A stretch of 64,000 bases of DNA from the NCBI RefSeq assembly GCF_001644575.1, contig NZ_CP015596.1:3658001-3722000 (forward strand), in the 5' to 3' direction. Within the stretch, counting starts at the first letter, position 1. Each line of letters starts with the position of its first letter. Below the pieces are notes generated by a model. It was not told where the DNA came from, made no database searches, and saw nothing but the letters and a program-made list of their open reading frames with translations. Positions 25,031 to 37,709 of the stretch are shown piece after piece. This DNA is from Mycobacterium adipatum. Lineage in GTDB: Bacteria; Actinomycetota; Actinomycetes; Mycobacteriales; Mycobacteriaceae. A program made the position numbers and the translations under genes.

Positions 25031-26668
25031 CTATGCCAGCTCGATGAGATCCCGGTACTCGGTGGACCAGAAGTCCTCGGTGCCATCCGGCAGCAACACC
25101 ACCCGTTGCGGGTCGAGCGCCTCGGCAGCACCCGGATCGTGAGTCACCAGCACCACCGCGCCCTGGTAGCTGCGCAGCGCGTCGAGAACCTGCTCGCGCG
25201 AGGCCGGGTCGAGGTTGTTGGTGGGCTCGTCGAGCAGCAACACATTGGCGGTGGAGGCCACCAGACCCGCCAGCGCCAACCGGGTCTTCTCACCACCGGA
25301 TAGGGTGCCCGCCGGCTGGTCCAGCTGGGGACCGGTGAACATGAAGGCGCCCAACAGACCTCGCAGATCCTGCTCCCCGGTGTCGGGTGCCGCGTGGCGG
25401 ATGTTCTCCCAGACCGTGGCGTCGTTCTCCAGGGTGTCGTGCTCCTGGGCGAAGTACCCGATCTTGAGGCCATGCCCGGGCTCCAGCGCCCCAGCATCGG
25501 CGGCCTCGGTGCCGGCCAGCAAACGCAGCAGGGTGGTCTTGCCGGCACCGTTGAGGCCCAGCACCACGACGCGTGATCCGCGATCGATGGCGAGGTCGAC
25601 GCCGGTGAAGATCTCCAGCGAACCGTAGGTCTTGGTCAGCCCCTTGGCGACCAGCGGTGTCTTACCGCAGGGAGCGGGTGTGGGAAATTTGATGCGGGCC
25701 ACCTTGTCGGCCACCCGTTCGGCGTCCAACTCGGCGATCATGCGCTCGGCGCGGCGCAACATATTCTGGGCGGCAACGGCTTTGGTGGCCTTGGCGCCCA
25801 TCTTGGCGGCCTGCGCACGCAGCGCACCGGCCTTCTTCTCGGCGTTCGCGCGTTCGCGGCGGCGCCGTTGTTCGTCGGTCGCCCGCGCGTCCAGGTATTT
25901 CTGCCAGCCCATGTTGTAGACGTCGGCCTCACCGCGCACCGCGTCCAGGAACCAGACGCGGTTGACGACGTCGGCGAGCAGATCGACATCGTGGCTGATC
26001 ACCACGAGGCCGCCGGTGTGGTTCTGCAGGAAGGTCCGCAGCCATCCGATGGAGTCGGCGTCGAGATGGTTGGTGGGCTCGTCGAGCAGCAGCGTCATCG
26101 ATGAATTGGTGCCGGCGGCGCCCCCTTCGGAGGCGGCGAACAGGATGCGGGCCAACTCGACACGGCGCCGCTGGCCGCCGGACAGGGTGCGCAGCTGCTG
26201 GGTCAGTACCCGCTCGGGCAGTCCCAGGCTGGCGCAGATGCGACCGGCTTCGCTCTCGGCGGCGTAGCCGCCCAGCGCGGAGAAACGCTCCTCCAGCTGT
26301 CCGTAGCGGCGCACCGCCCGATCCCTGGCGTCATCGTCGGCGACCTCGGCCATCAGGGTCTGCTGCTTCTCCAGGTCCGACAGCAGGGTGTCCAGGCCGC
26401 GCGCCGAGAGCACCCGGTCGCGGGCCAGCACGTCGAGGTCGCCCTCACGTGGGTCCTGGGGCAGGTAACCGACCTCACCGGTGGTGTCCACCGAGCCGGC
26501 GTAGGGCTCGCCCTCACCGGCCAGGATGCGCATGGTGGTGGTCTTTCCGGCGCCGTTGCGGCCGACCAGGCCGATCCGGTCCCCGGGCTGGATCCGCAGC
26601 GCGGAACCCTCGATGGACAGCAGTGTGCGCGCCCCGGCGCGGACCTCCAGGTCCGTTGCGGTGATCAC
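25031..26668 (-). CDS. ABC-F family ATPase
   Basis: The 545-residue soluble protein contains two ABC domains and no membrane segment. The first has GRNGAGKTT and LSGGQRRRVELARILF with LLLDEPTNHLD; the second has GLNGAGKTT and LSGGEKTRLALAG with LLLDEPTNNLD. Between them is the charged P-site tRNA interaction linker (about 240-320). ABC-F proteins act on the ribosome (translation factors or antibiotic target protection) and do not transport. It matches Rv1473, sometimes linked with macrolide tolerance; that role here is unproven. Confidence 0.93.
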   Translation of the reverse strand: MITATDLEVRAGARTLLSIEGSALRIQPGDRIGLVGRNGAGKTTTMRILAGEGEPYAGSVDTTGEVGYLPQDPREGDLDVLARDRVLSARGLDTLLSDLEKQQTLMAEVADDDARDRAVRRYGQLEERFSALGGYAAESEAGRICASLGLPERVLTQQLRTLSGGQRRRVELARILFAASEGGAAGTNSSMTLLLDEPTNHLDADSIGWLRTFLQNHTGGLVVISHDVDLLADVVNRVWFLDAVRGEADVYNMGWQKYLDARATDEQRRRRERANAEKKAGALRAQAAKMGAKATKAVAAQNMLRRAERMIAELDAERVADKVARIKFPTPAPCGKTPLVAKGLTKTYGSLEIFTGVDLAIDRGSRVVVLGLNGAGKTTLLRLLAGTEAADAGALEPGHGLKIGYFAQEHDTLENDATVWENIRHAAPDTGEQDLRGLLGAFMFTGPQLDQPAGTLSGGEKTRLALAGLVASTANVLLLDEPTNNLDPASREQVLDALRSYQGAVVLVTHDPGAAEALDPQRVVLLPDGTEDFWSTEYRDLIELA

Positions 26669-26693
26669 GCAACTACCTCCTCAAATGAACGAA

Positions 26694-27548
26694 CTATCTG
26701 TCGTCGGTGCTCGTCGGCTCTTCGCGCAAGCGCTCATCGGTGAACACCGGATCCCGCTTATCTTTGCGCGCGGCGACCGCTTCTTCAAAGTTGGCGGTAA
26801 GCAGACGCACATACAGTTGGCCGAGTCCTTCGGCCTGCATATGGCCTTCCAGGCTACCGGCGTCCAGTCCACTCCACAGTGTGCGCTTCGTCAATTCGAT
26901 TCCCGGCCGGGAGAACGCCGCGATCCCGCGGGCCATCTCCAGGCACCGCGACAACAGCTCGTCCTCGCCGACGACACTGGAGACCAGCCCGATCCGTTCG
27001 GCCTCGGCGGCTGCGACATCACGACCGGTCAGCATGATCTCGAATGCCCGAGAGGCACCGATCGCGCGGGGCAGCAGATAGGACAGGCCCAGCTCGCTGG
27101 CGGTCAGCCCGTTGTTGATACCGGCCGCCCGGAAATAGGCCCCAGCTGCGGCAACCCGGATGTCGCAGGCCAGGGCCAGGCACAGCCCGCCGCCGATCGC
27201 GGCGCCGTTGACCGCGGCGATCACCGGTTGATGCAGCCGCCGCAGGCCCAGGATCACGTCATCGAGGACCTCCATCGAGCGCAACGCGAACGACGGCCGG
27301 GTCAGGCCCTGCACGTGCGGGACCGAACCCGCCGACTTGTGGTCGGCTCCGGAGGAGAACCCCCGCCCGGCACCGGTGAGCACCACGACCCGAACGTCAT
27401 TGTCATGGTGCAGGTCGGCGATCACCGACCGCAGCGGGACCATGACGTCGAAGGCCATCGAGTTCATCCGCTCGGGGCGGTTGAGGGTGACCAAGGCCAC
27501 GCCCGGCTCGGGACGGTCGACGAGAACGAACTCACTGTGCTCAGCCAC
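26694..27548 (-). CDS. echA12: Enoyl-CoA hydratase/isomerase family protein
   Basis: The 284-residue crotonase-fold protein has the oxyanion-hole sequences AGRGFSSGADH (about 62-72) and AAVNGAAIGGGLCLALACDIRVA (about 112-134). The sequence RPERMNSMAFDVMVPLR and the C-terminal SRPGIELTKRTLWSGLDA closely resemble M. tuberculosis EchA12. The start is placed at the second GTG (27546-27548) since TAACGT lies seven bases upstream; an in-frame GTG three codons earlier lies inside that promoter box. It lies upstream of the ABC-F gene and downstream of thioredoxin. Its exact acyl-CoA substrate is unknown. Confidence 0.92.
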   Translation of the reverse strand: MAEHSEFVLVDRPEPGVALVTLNRPERMNSMAFDVMVPLRSVIADLHHDNDVRVVVLTGAGRGFSSGADHKSAGSVPHVQGLTRPSFALRSMEVLDDVILGLRRLHQPVIAAVNGAAIGGGLCLALACDIRVAAAGAYFRAAGINNGLTASELGLSYLLPRAIGASRAFEIMLTGRDVAAAEAERIGLVSSVVGEDELLSRCLEMARGIAAFSRPGIELTKRTLWSGLDAGSLEGHMQAEGLGQLYVRLLTANFEEAVAARKDKRDPVFTDERLREEPTSTDDR

Positions 27549-27555
27549 GCCGAGC

Positions 27556-27561
27556 ACGTTA
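27556..27561 (-). promoter_or_regulatory. -10 box for leaderless echA12 transcript
   Basis: TAACGT on the minus strand, seven bases before the GTG at 27548. Confidence 0.45.
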
Positions 27562-27570
27562 GCGTGCGGC

Positions 27571-27924
27571 TCAGTTCCCCTGCGAGGCCACGGCCGCGTC
27601 GATGTCGAATTCCTTGATCTTGGTGATCAGGTCTTCGAGCTGGGCGGGACCCAGTGCTCCGGACTGCCGGAACACCTGATGCCCCTTCTTGAACGCCATC
27701 AGGGTCGGGATCGCCTGGATCTCGGCGGCCTGCGCCAGCTCGGGTTCGGCCTCGGTGTCGACCTTGGCGTGCACGATATCGGGATGCTTGTCCGCGGAGG
27801 CACCGAAGGTCGGTGCGAAGGCGCGACACGGACCGCACCACGAGGCCCAGAAGTCGACGAGCACGATGTCGTTGTCATCGACGATCGCCTTGAACTCTGC
27901 TGCGGTGATATCCCTTGTAGTCAC
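27571..27924 (-). CDS. trxB1: Thioredoxin
   Basis: The 117-residue thioredoxin has the canonical active site WASWCGPC (about 26-33) and the cis-proline segment IQAIPTLMAFK. It reduces protein disulfides in the cytoplasm using thioredoxin reductase. The start is the GTG at 27922-27924 with TAGGAA seven bases upstream; the 18 extra upstream codons are not supported. It sits 22 bp upstream of echA12 and 64 bp downstream of the suf operon end, matching the Rv1471-Rv1472 order. Genes found between Rv1466 and Rv1471 in M. tuberculosis are missing here. Confidence 0.94.
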   Translation of the reverse strand: MTTRDITAAEFKAIVDDNDIVLVDFWASWCGPCRAFAPTFGASADKHPDIVHAKVDTEAEPELAQAAEIQAIPTLMAFKKGHQVFRQSGALGPAQLEDLITKIKEFDIDAAVASQGN

Positions 27925-27988
27925 GTTGTTCCTAACGTCTCGGCTCGTCCTGGGATTCCCACTATGCCGCCGGGCCAACCGGCGCCGG

Positions 27989-28332
27989 TCAGACGGTGAA
28001 GCCGAGGGCGCGCAGCTGCTCGCGGCCGTCGTCGGTGATCTTGTCCGGACCCCACGGCGGATTCCAGACCCAGTTCAGCTTGATCTCGGTGACCAGGCCG
28101 GCACCCACCAACGCGGTGCGGGTCTGATCCTCGATGACGTCGGTCAACGGGCAGGCCGCCGAGGTCAGCGTCATATCGATCAGCGCGACTGTGCCGGCCT
28201 CGCCCTGCTCCAGGTTCATGCCGTACACCAGACCGAGGTCGACGACGTTGATCCCGAGCTCGGGGTCCACGACATCGCGCATCGCCTCTTCGACATCGGC
28301 CAGCAGCTCTTCGTTCACGGCTTCGGTGTCAC

Positions 28333-28336
<4 letters not shown>
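27989..28336 (-). CDS. sufT: MIP18/SufT-type Fe-S maturation protein
   Basis: The 115-residue DUF59/MIP18 domain protein shows the family motif DPELGINVVDLGLVYG (about 22-37) and the cysteine in TSAACPLTD (about 61), conserved in Fe-S carriers of this family. It takes part in maturation of Fe-S proteins. Its ATG overlaps the sufU stop by 4 bp (28333-28336), making it the last gene of the suf operon. It corresponds to Rv1466. Confidence 0.93.
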
Positions 28337-30831
<2,495 letters not shown>

Positions 30832-30835
<4 letters not shown>

Positions 30836-32051
30836 TCGTGGGCTGCTTTCTCGTCTGTAGAACTGGCTTGAGCCGTGATGGCTAGTTCTCGTTCGATGGC
30901 TTCGGTCAGGCGCTCCCGCACGGCCGGCACGGCGATCTTGGCGATGATCTCGCCGAAGAAACCGCGCACCACCAGGCGGCGGGCCTGCTCCTCGGGGATG
31001 CCCCGGGCGCGCAGGTAGAACAGCTGCTCGTCATCGAAACGGCCGGTGGCGCTGGCATGTCCGGCACCGGCGATCTCACCGGTCTCGATCTCCAGGTTGG
31101 GCACCGAGTCGGCGCGGGCGCCGTCGGTGAGCACCAGGTTGCGGTTCGCCTCATAGGTGTCGGTGCCGGTGGCCGCCGCGCGGATCAGCACATCGCCGAT
31201 CCACACGGTGTGCGCGTCGGGCTTGTCAGAAGTCGGATCACCTTGCAGCGCACCCTTGTACAGCACGTCGGATGTGCAGTTGGGCACCGCGTGGTCGACG
31301 AGCAGCCGGGACTCGAAGTGCTGGCCGTCATCGGCGAAATAGGTTCCGAGCAACTGGGCCTTGCCGCCCTGGGCGGTGAACCGCACGGTGGCGGTGGTGC
31401 GCACCACGTCACCGCCGAGGGTGACGTTCACATGTCCCAATGTGGCGTCCTTGCCGAGGCGGGCATGATGCGAACTCACGTGCACCATGTCATCGGCCCA
31501 GTCGGCGATCCAGATCACCCCGACCGAGGCCGCGTCACCGACGATGATCTCGACGTTGTCGGCGTAGGTGCCGCTGCCACGCAGGTCGACCACCACGATC
31601 GCCCGGGACAGCTCCTCCATCCGGATCTGCAGGTGCCCGTAGGCGACGTTGCCCGCGCCGGGGCCGGTGATCACGATCTCGATGGGCTCGGCGACCTCGG
31701 TGCCCCGTGCGACGGTGACCACGGTGGCGTTACCGAACGACGAATACGCTTGGGCGGCAACACGATCCGTCGGTGCGCCGGCTTCTCCGAGTCGCTTGTC
31801 GTCGCGCTGGACGGTCTCGATCGTCACGCCGGGGCGCTCGGTCACCTCGATCAGCGCGGAGCCCGTCGCGGGCGCCGACCCGTCGTGCAGGCCGCGAAGC
31901 CGTTTCAGCGGCGTGAACCGCCACAACTCATCGCGACCGCCGGGCACCTCGAATGCGTCGACGTCGAACGAGGCGAACTGCTCGCCCTTGTTGGCATTGA
32001 GCGCCGAGCCGGACTTGCGGCCACCCTCGACCGCGGTAGTCAGTTCACTCA

Positions 32052-32052
<1 letters not shown>
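30832..32052 (-). CDS. sufD: SufD scaffold subunit
   Basis: The 406-residue protein is a right-handed beta-helix partner of SufB. Recognisable parts are ELWRFTPLKRL near the N-terminus, SDVLYKGALQGDPTSDKPDAHTVWIGDVLI (about 270-300) and the C-terminal LFYLRARGIPEEQARRLVVRGFFGE. The GTG start overlaps the sufB TAG by one base (TAGTG at 32050-32054). Upstream in-frame sequence lies inside sufB and is not real. Matches Rv1462. Confidence 0.94.
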
Positions 32053-33478
<1,426 letters not shown>

Positions 33479-33482
<4 letters not shown>

Positions 33483-34246
33483 TGCGACACTCCTTGTGTG
33501 GTGGTGGATTCGGCACGGGCTGCGGGCCGATCGGGGGTGTCCTTGTCGAGGACCAGTGGAACATGGGTGGTGCAGGCGAAATCACCGTTGACGATGGTGG
33601 CCAACCGCTGGACGTGAGTTCCCAGGATCTGGGCGAACGCCTCTTGTTCAGCGTCACACAGCTCGGGAAATTCCTCGGCCACGTGTGACACCGGGCAATG
33701 ATGCTGGCAGATCTGCACACCGGAGAGCGGACCGGCCACCGGGGTGGTGGTGGTCGCATATCCGGCGCCGGTCAGCGCGGCGGCCACCCGATCTGCGGTC
33801 TGTGCGACCGAATCGCGGTCGCTCACCTCGGGCACGCCGGCCAGGATGGTGTCGATACGGCGGCGGGCGAACGTGCGCACGGCATCGTCGCCGCCGATCT
33901 CGCGCAGCTGGCGCATCGCGGCGGCCGCCAGATCGTCGTAGGCGTGCGAGAGCTTCGCCCGGCCCGCGGCGGTCAGCCGGTACCGCTTGGCCGGCCGGCC
34001 CCGCCCGTGGTGCTGCCAGGCCGCTGCCGCGCTGGCCTCGGCGTCGCCGGCCTCGATCAGCGCGTCGAGGTGCCGGCGGATACCGGCCGCCGAGATGCCG
34101 AGGCGCTGGCCGATGTCACCGGCGGTGACCGGGCCCTCCAGGAGCAACCCGACGATCGCGGTGCGGGTATGGCCTTCGGAAGACACCGCAGGCACCACCG
34201 ATGGCGCGGACTCGACCGCGCCCGGTGCCTCCGGGGTTATTTTCAC
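33479..34246 (-). CDS. sufR: SufR Fe-S-sensing repressor of the suf operon
   Basis: The 255-residue protein has an N-terminal winged helix-turn-helix (about 25-95, [31 protein letters not shown]) and a C-terminal region with C180 and C184 (CQHHC), C197 and C225 that can hold a [4Fe-4S] cluster. The apo or damaged form releases DNA so that suf is induced by iron limitation and oxidative or nitrosative stress, as shown for Rv1460. The GTG at 34244-34246 is chosen since CACAAT lies six bases upstream; an ATG at 34300 is an alternative. First gene of sufR-B-D-C-S-U-T. Confidence 0.92.
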
Positions 34247-34258
34247 AACACCATTGTG
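34244..34258 (-). promoter_or_regulatory. SufR-type operator covering the suf -10 box and start codon
   Basis: CACAA-N5-TTGTG is a perfect 5-bp-arm inverted repeat on either strand. On the minus strand it contains the -10 hexamer CACAAT (34253-34258), six bases and the sufR GTG (34244-34246), so a bound repressor would cover -12 to +3. The arm sequence and 5-nt spacing resemble the ACACT-N5-TGTGA element reported for M. tuberculosis SufR. Confidence 0.6.
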
Positions 34259-34336
34259 TCGGAATTCGGGGCGCGGTTCCACCAAGGCAACCCTAACCAT
34301 CCGCCCGACGGTGGCGGGCCGCCCGAGCCCGGCCGC

Positions 34337-34342
34337 TACGCT
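34337..34342 (+). promoter_or_regulatory. -10 box of leaderless mptB transcript
   Basis: TACGCT followed by six bases and the mptB ATG at 34349. It fires away from the suf promoter about 80 bp to the left. Confidence 0.55.
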
Positions 34343-34348
34343 GCTCGC

Positions 34349-36010
34349 ATGACCGCCCTCGGGTCCTTCAGCTCGGCGGTCGCCCGTTGGCACGCCGACG
34401 AACGATCGGTGGGCTCACCGCTGAACGGCGCCGAGGTCGTCTCCCTGCGCCGCACCAGGGTATTCGGTGCGACCGGAACCGTCCTCATGGCGATCGGCGC
34501 GCTCGGCGCCGGTGCCCGGCCAGTCGTGCAGGACCCGACGTTCGGCGTCCGCCTGCTCAACCTGCCCTCACGTATCCAGACCGTGTCGCTGACCATGACC
34601 ACCACCGGCGCGGTGATGATGGCGCTGGCCTGGCTGATGCTGGGCCGGTTCGCGCTGGGCCCGCACCGGATGTCGCGCAGCCAGCTCGACCGCACGCTGT
34701 TGCTGTGGCTGTTACCGCTGCTGATCGCCCCGCCGATGTACAGCAAGGATGTCTACTCCTATCTGGCGCAGAGTCAGATCGCCCACCTCGGCCTCGACCC
34801 CTACCGGGTCGGGCCCGCGCCGGGGCTGGGCCTCGATCACGTGTTCACCCTGTCGGTGCCCAGCCTGTGGCGGGAGACCCCGGCGCCCTACGGCCCGTTG
34901 TTCCTCTGGATCGGCGAGGGCATCTCGGTCATCACCGGGGACAACATCGTCGCCGCGGTGCTCTGCCACCGGCTCGTCGTACTCGTCGGGGTCGGCCTCA
35001 TCGTCTGGGCCACGCCGCGGCTGGCCCAGCGTTGCGGTGTGCACGAGGTGAGCGCGTTGTGGCTGGGACCGTGCAATCCGCTGCTGTTCATGCACCTGGT
35101 GGCCGGCATCCACAACGAGGCGCTGATGCTCGGGCTGATGCTCGCGGGCACCGAGTTCGCGTTGCGCGGTATCGACGGCGTCCGGGCCGGGCGGTGGCGG
35201 ATACCGCCGCAGGCGACCGGGATGCTGATCGCCGGCACCGTCTTGATCACGATGTCCTCCCAGGTCAAGTTGCCCTCGCTGCTGGCGATGGGCTTCGTCG
35301 TGATGGCGCTGGCCTGGCGCTGGGGCGGCACCGTCAAGGCGCTGCTGGCCGCCGGATTCTCCCTCGGCGCCCTGTCGCTGGCGGTGATGGCGGTGATCGG
35401 CTGGGCCAGCGGACTGGGCTTCGGCTGGCTGTTCACCCTCGGCACCGCCAATGTCGTGCGGTCCTGGATGTCGCCACCCACGCTGATCGCCCTGGGCACC
35501 GGACAGGTCGGCATCCTGCTGGGTCTCGGCGACCACACCACCTCGGTGTTGGGCCTGACCCGCGGCATCGGTGTGATCATCATCGCAATCCTGGTGACCT
35601 GGCTGCTGCTGGCGGTGTTCCGCGGCCGCCTGCATCCGGTCGGCGGCCTCGGCGTCGCGCTCGGCGCGACGGTGCTGCTCTTCCCGGTGGTCCAGCCCTG
35701 GTACCTGCTGTGGGCCATCATCCCGCTGGCGACCTGGGCCACCCGCCCCGGCTTCCGCGGCTCCGCCATCGCGATGACGCTGGTGGTGGGCATATTCGGG
35801 CCGACCGCCAACGGTGACCGGTTCGCGCTCTTCCAGATCGTGGACGCCACCCTGGCCAGTGCCGTGATCGTGCTGGCGCTGATCGCGATCACCTACCGCC
35901 GGCTGCCGTGGCGCGGGCTGCCCGCCCCCGGGCCCGACGACACGGCGGGCCCCCGACCCGGACCGGAGCCACCGGCCGCCAGACCCGACGCTTACGCTGA
36001 ATCTCCGTGA
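34349..36010 (+). CDS. mptB: Alpha-1,6-mannopyranosyltransferase MptB-like (GT-C)
   Basis: The 553-residue polytopic GT-C glycosyltransferase has 11-13 hydrophobic helices and a first extracellular loop with the acidic motif YSKDVYSYLAQ (about 131-141), where the catalytic Asp of GT-C enzymes sits. MptB builds the early alpha-1,6-mannan core of lipomannan and lipoarabinomannan from polyprenyl-phosphate mannose. The start is the leaderless ATG at 34349; the frame extends 650 bp upstream antisense to sufR, which is not real. The Pro-rich C-terminus ends in a GTGA overlap with the ABC ATPase. Matches Rv1459c. Confidence 0.9.
   Translation: MTALGSFSSAVARWHADERSVGSPLNGAEVVSLRRTRVFGATGTVLMAIGALGAGARPVVQDPTFGVRLLNLPSRIQTVSLTMTTTGAVMMALAWLMLGRFALGPHRMSRSQLDRTLLLWLLPLLIAPPMYSKDVYSYLAQSQIAHLGLDPYRVGPAPGLGLDHVFTLSVPSLWRETPAPYGPLFLWIGEGISVITGDNIVAAVLCHRLVVLVGVGLIVWATPRLAQRCGVHEVSALWLGPCNPLLFMHLVAGIHNEALMLGLMLAGTEFALRGIDGVRAGRWRIPPQATGMLIAGTVLITMSSQVKLPSLLAMGFVVMALAWRWGGTVKALLAAGFSLGALSLAVMAVIGWASGLGFGWLFTLGTANVVRSWMSPPTLIALGTGQVGILLGLGDHTTSVLGLTRGIGVIIIAILVTWLLLAVFRGRLHPVGGLGVALGATVLLFPVVQPWYLLWAIIPLATWATRPGFRGSAIAMTLVVGIFGPTANGDRFALFQIVDATLASAVIVLALIAITYRRLPWRGLPAPGPDDTAGPRPGPEPPAARPDAYAESP
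35993..35998 (+). promoter_or_regulatory. Possible internal promoter before the ABC exporter
   Basis: TACGCT inside the last codons of mptB, eight bases before the GTG at 36007, could give a near-leaderless transcript of the ABC-DUF429 genes independent of mptB. Confidence 0.3.
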
Positions 36011-36939
36011 CCACCGGTTCTGAGACTGTCGTACGCCTTCGCGGGGTGACGAAGCGGTACGGCGCGACGACCGCGGTGGACAACCTGGACCTCGAGGTGC
36101 ACCGCGCCGAGGTGTTCGCGTTGCTCGGGCCCAACGGGGCGGGCAAGACCACCACGGTCGAGATGTGCGAGGGATTCGTGCGCCCCGACGCGGGCAGCCT
36201 GGAAATCCTCGGCCTGGACCCGGGTACCGACAACGCCAAGCTGCGTGAGCGGGTGGGCGTGATGCTGCAGGGCGGCGGCGGGTATCCCGCGGCGCGCGCC
36301 GGCGAGATGCTCGACCTGGTCGCCGCCTACGCCGCCAATCCGCTGGACCCGCAGTGGCTCCTGGACACCCTCGGCCTGACGGAGGCGGCGCGCACCACCT
36401 ACCGCCGGCTGTCCGGGGGCCAGCAGCAGCGCCTGGCCCTGGCCTGCGCGGTGGTCGGGCGCCCGGAGCTGGTGTTCCTGGACGAGCCGACCGCGGGCAT
36501 GGACGCCCACGCCCGGATCGTGGTGTGGGAACTGATCGATGCGTTGCGCCGCGACGGCGTGACCGTGGTGCTGACCACCCATCAGCTCAGCGAGGCCGAG
36601 GAACTCGCCGACCGCATCGTCATCATCGACCACGGGTCCACGGTGGCCGCGGGCACGCCCGCCGAGCTGATGCGCAGCGGCGCGGAGAACCAGCTGCGTT
36701 TCACCGCCCCGCCGAAACTCGATCTCGCCCTGCTGGTCTCGGCGCTGCCGGAGAACTACCGGGCCACCGAGGCCACCTCCGGCGAATATCTGGTGGAGGG
36801 ACATATCGACCCGCAGGTACTGGCCACGGTGACGGCCTGGTGCGCGCGGGTGAACGTGCTCGCCACCGACATGCGGGTCGAACAACGCAGCCTGGAACAG
36901 GTGTTCCTGGATCTGACCGGCCGGGAGTTGAGATCGTGA
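36007..36939 (+). CDS. ABC exporter ATP-binding protein
   Basis: The 310-residue ABC-2 type ATPase has Walker A GPNGAGKTTT (41-50), signature LSGGQQQRLALA, Walker B ELVFLDEPTAGMD and the switch histidine in TTHQLSEAEELADR, with an accessory C-terminal domain of about 90 residues. It pairs with the permease that follows with a GTGA overlap. It is the counterpart of Rv1458c, whose substrate is not established. Its fixed position beside mptB and ctaA suggests lipid or heme-related export but this is inference. Confidence 0.92.
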   Translation: MTTGSETVVRLRGVTKRYGATTAVDNLDLEVHRAEVFALLGPNGAGKTTTVEMCEGFVRPDAGSLEILGLDPGTDNAKLRERVGVMLQGGGGYPAARAGEMLDLVAAYAANPLDPQWLLDTLGLTEAARTTYRRLSGGQQQRLALACAVVGRPELVFLDEPTAGMDAHARIVVWELIDALRRDGVTVVLTTHQLSEAEELADRIVIIDHGSTVAAGTPAELMRSGAENQLRFTAPPKLDLALLVSALPENYRATEATSGEYLVEGHIDPQVLATVTAWCARVNVLATDMRVEQRSLEQVFLDLTGRELRS

Positions 36940-37709
36940 GCAATCGTTTCGCCGCGGGCACGTTCTCCCCCGACCCGCGCCCGGCCGCGGTGCGCCAGAT
37001 GCTGACCGCGCAGTTCGGCCTGGAGCTGCGCCTGCTGCTGCGCAACGGTGAGCAGCTGCTGCTCACCATGTTCATTCCGATCACTCTGCTGATCGGGCTC
37101 ACCCTGTTGCCGCTCGGGGCGTTCGGCGCCAACCGGGCGGCGACCTTCACCCCCGCGATCATGGCGCTGGCGGTCATCTCCACCGCCTTCACCGGGCAGG
37201 CCATCGCGGTGGCCTTCGACCGCCGCTACGGCGCACTGAAACGACTCGGCGCCACCGCACTTCCGGTCTGGGGCATCATCGCCGGTAAGTCGCTGGCCGT
37301 GGTGGCCGTGGTGTTCCTGCAGTCGATCCTGCTGGGCGCCATCGGGTTCGCCCTGGGATGGCGGCCCGCGGTGGGCGCCCTGGCGTTGGGTGCGGTCGTC
37401 ATCGCGCTCGGCACCGCGACCTTCGCCGCGCTGGGACTGCTGCTCGGCGGGACACTGCGCTCGGAGATCGTGCTGGCCCTGGCCAACCTGCTGTGGTTCG
37501 TCTTCGCGGCCCTGGGTGCGTTGACGCTCGAGGGCGGGCCGGTGCCCGCGGCGTTGCGCTGGGTGGCGCGGCTGACACCGTCGGGCGCGCTGACCGAATC
37601 GCTGACGCAGGCGATGACACTGTCGGTGGACTGGTTCGGGATCGCCGTGCTGGCGGTCTGGGGCGCGCTCTCGGCGCTGGCCGCGCTGCGCTGGTTCCGC
37701 TTCACGTGA
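36936..37709 (+). CDS. ABC-2 type exporter permease
   Basis: The 257-residue membrane protein has six predicted helices (the first about 40-60, MFIPITLLIGLTLLPLG) and the ABC-2 permease pattern, including LTPSGALTESLTQAM before the last helix. The GTG start overlaps the ATPase stop. The frame upstream of it is antisense-like and Arg-rich and not coding. It matches Rv1457c. Its stop overlaps the next gene by GTGA, so all four genes from mptB are translationally coupled. Confidence 0.9.
   Translation: MSNRFAAGTFSPDPRPAAVRQMLTAQFGLELRLLLRNGEQLLLTMFIPITLLIGLTLLPLGAFGANRAATFTPAIMALAVISTAFTGQAIAVAFDRRYGALKRLGATALPVWGIIAGKSLAVVAVVFLQSILLGAIGFALGWRPAVGALALGAVVIALGTATFAALGLLLGGTLRSEIVLALANLLWFVFAALGALTLEGGPVPAALRWVARLTPSGALTESLTQAMTLSVDWFGIAVLAVWGALSALAALRWFRFT

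Noticed and set aside
33698..34348. 217-codon N-terminal extension of mptB
   Set aside because: The stretch is antisense to sufR. The ATG at 34349 has a TACGCT box six bases upstream, so the extension is not translated.
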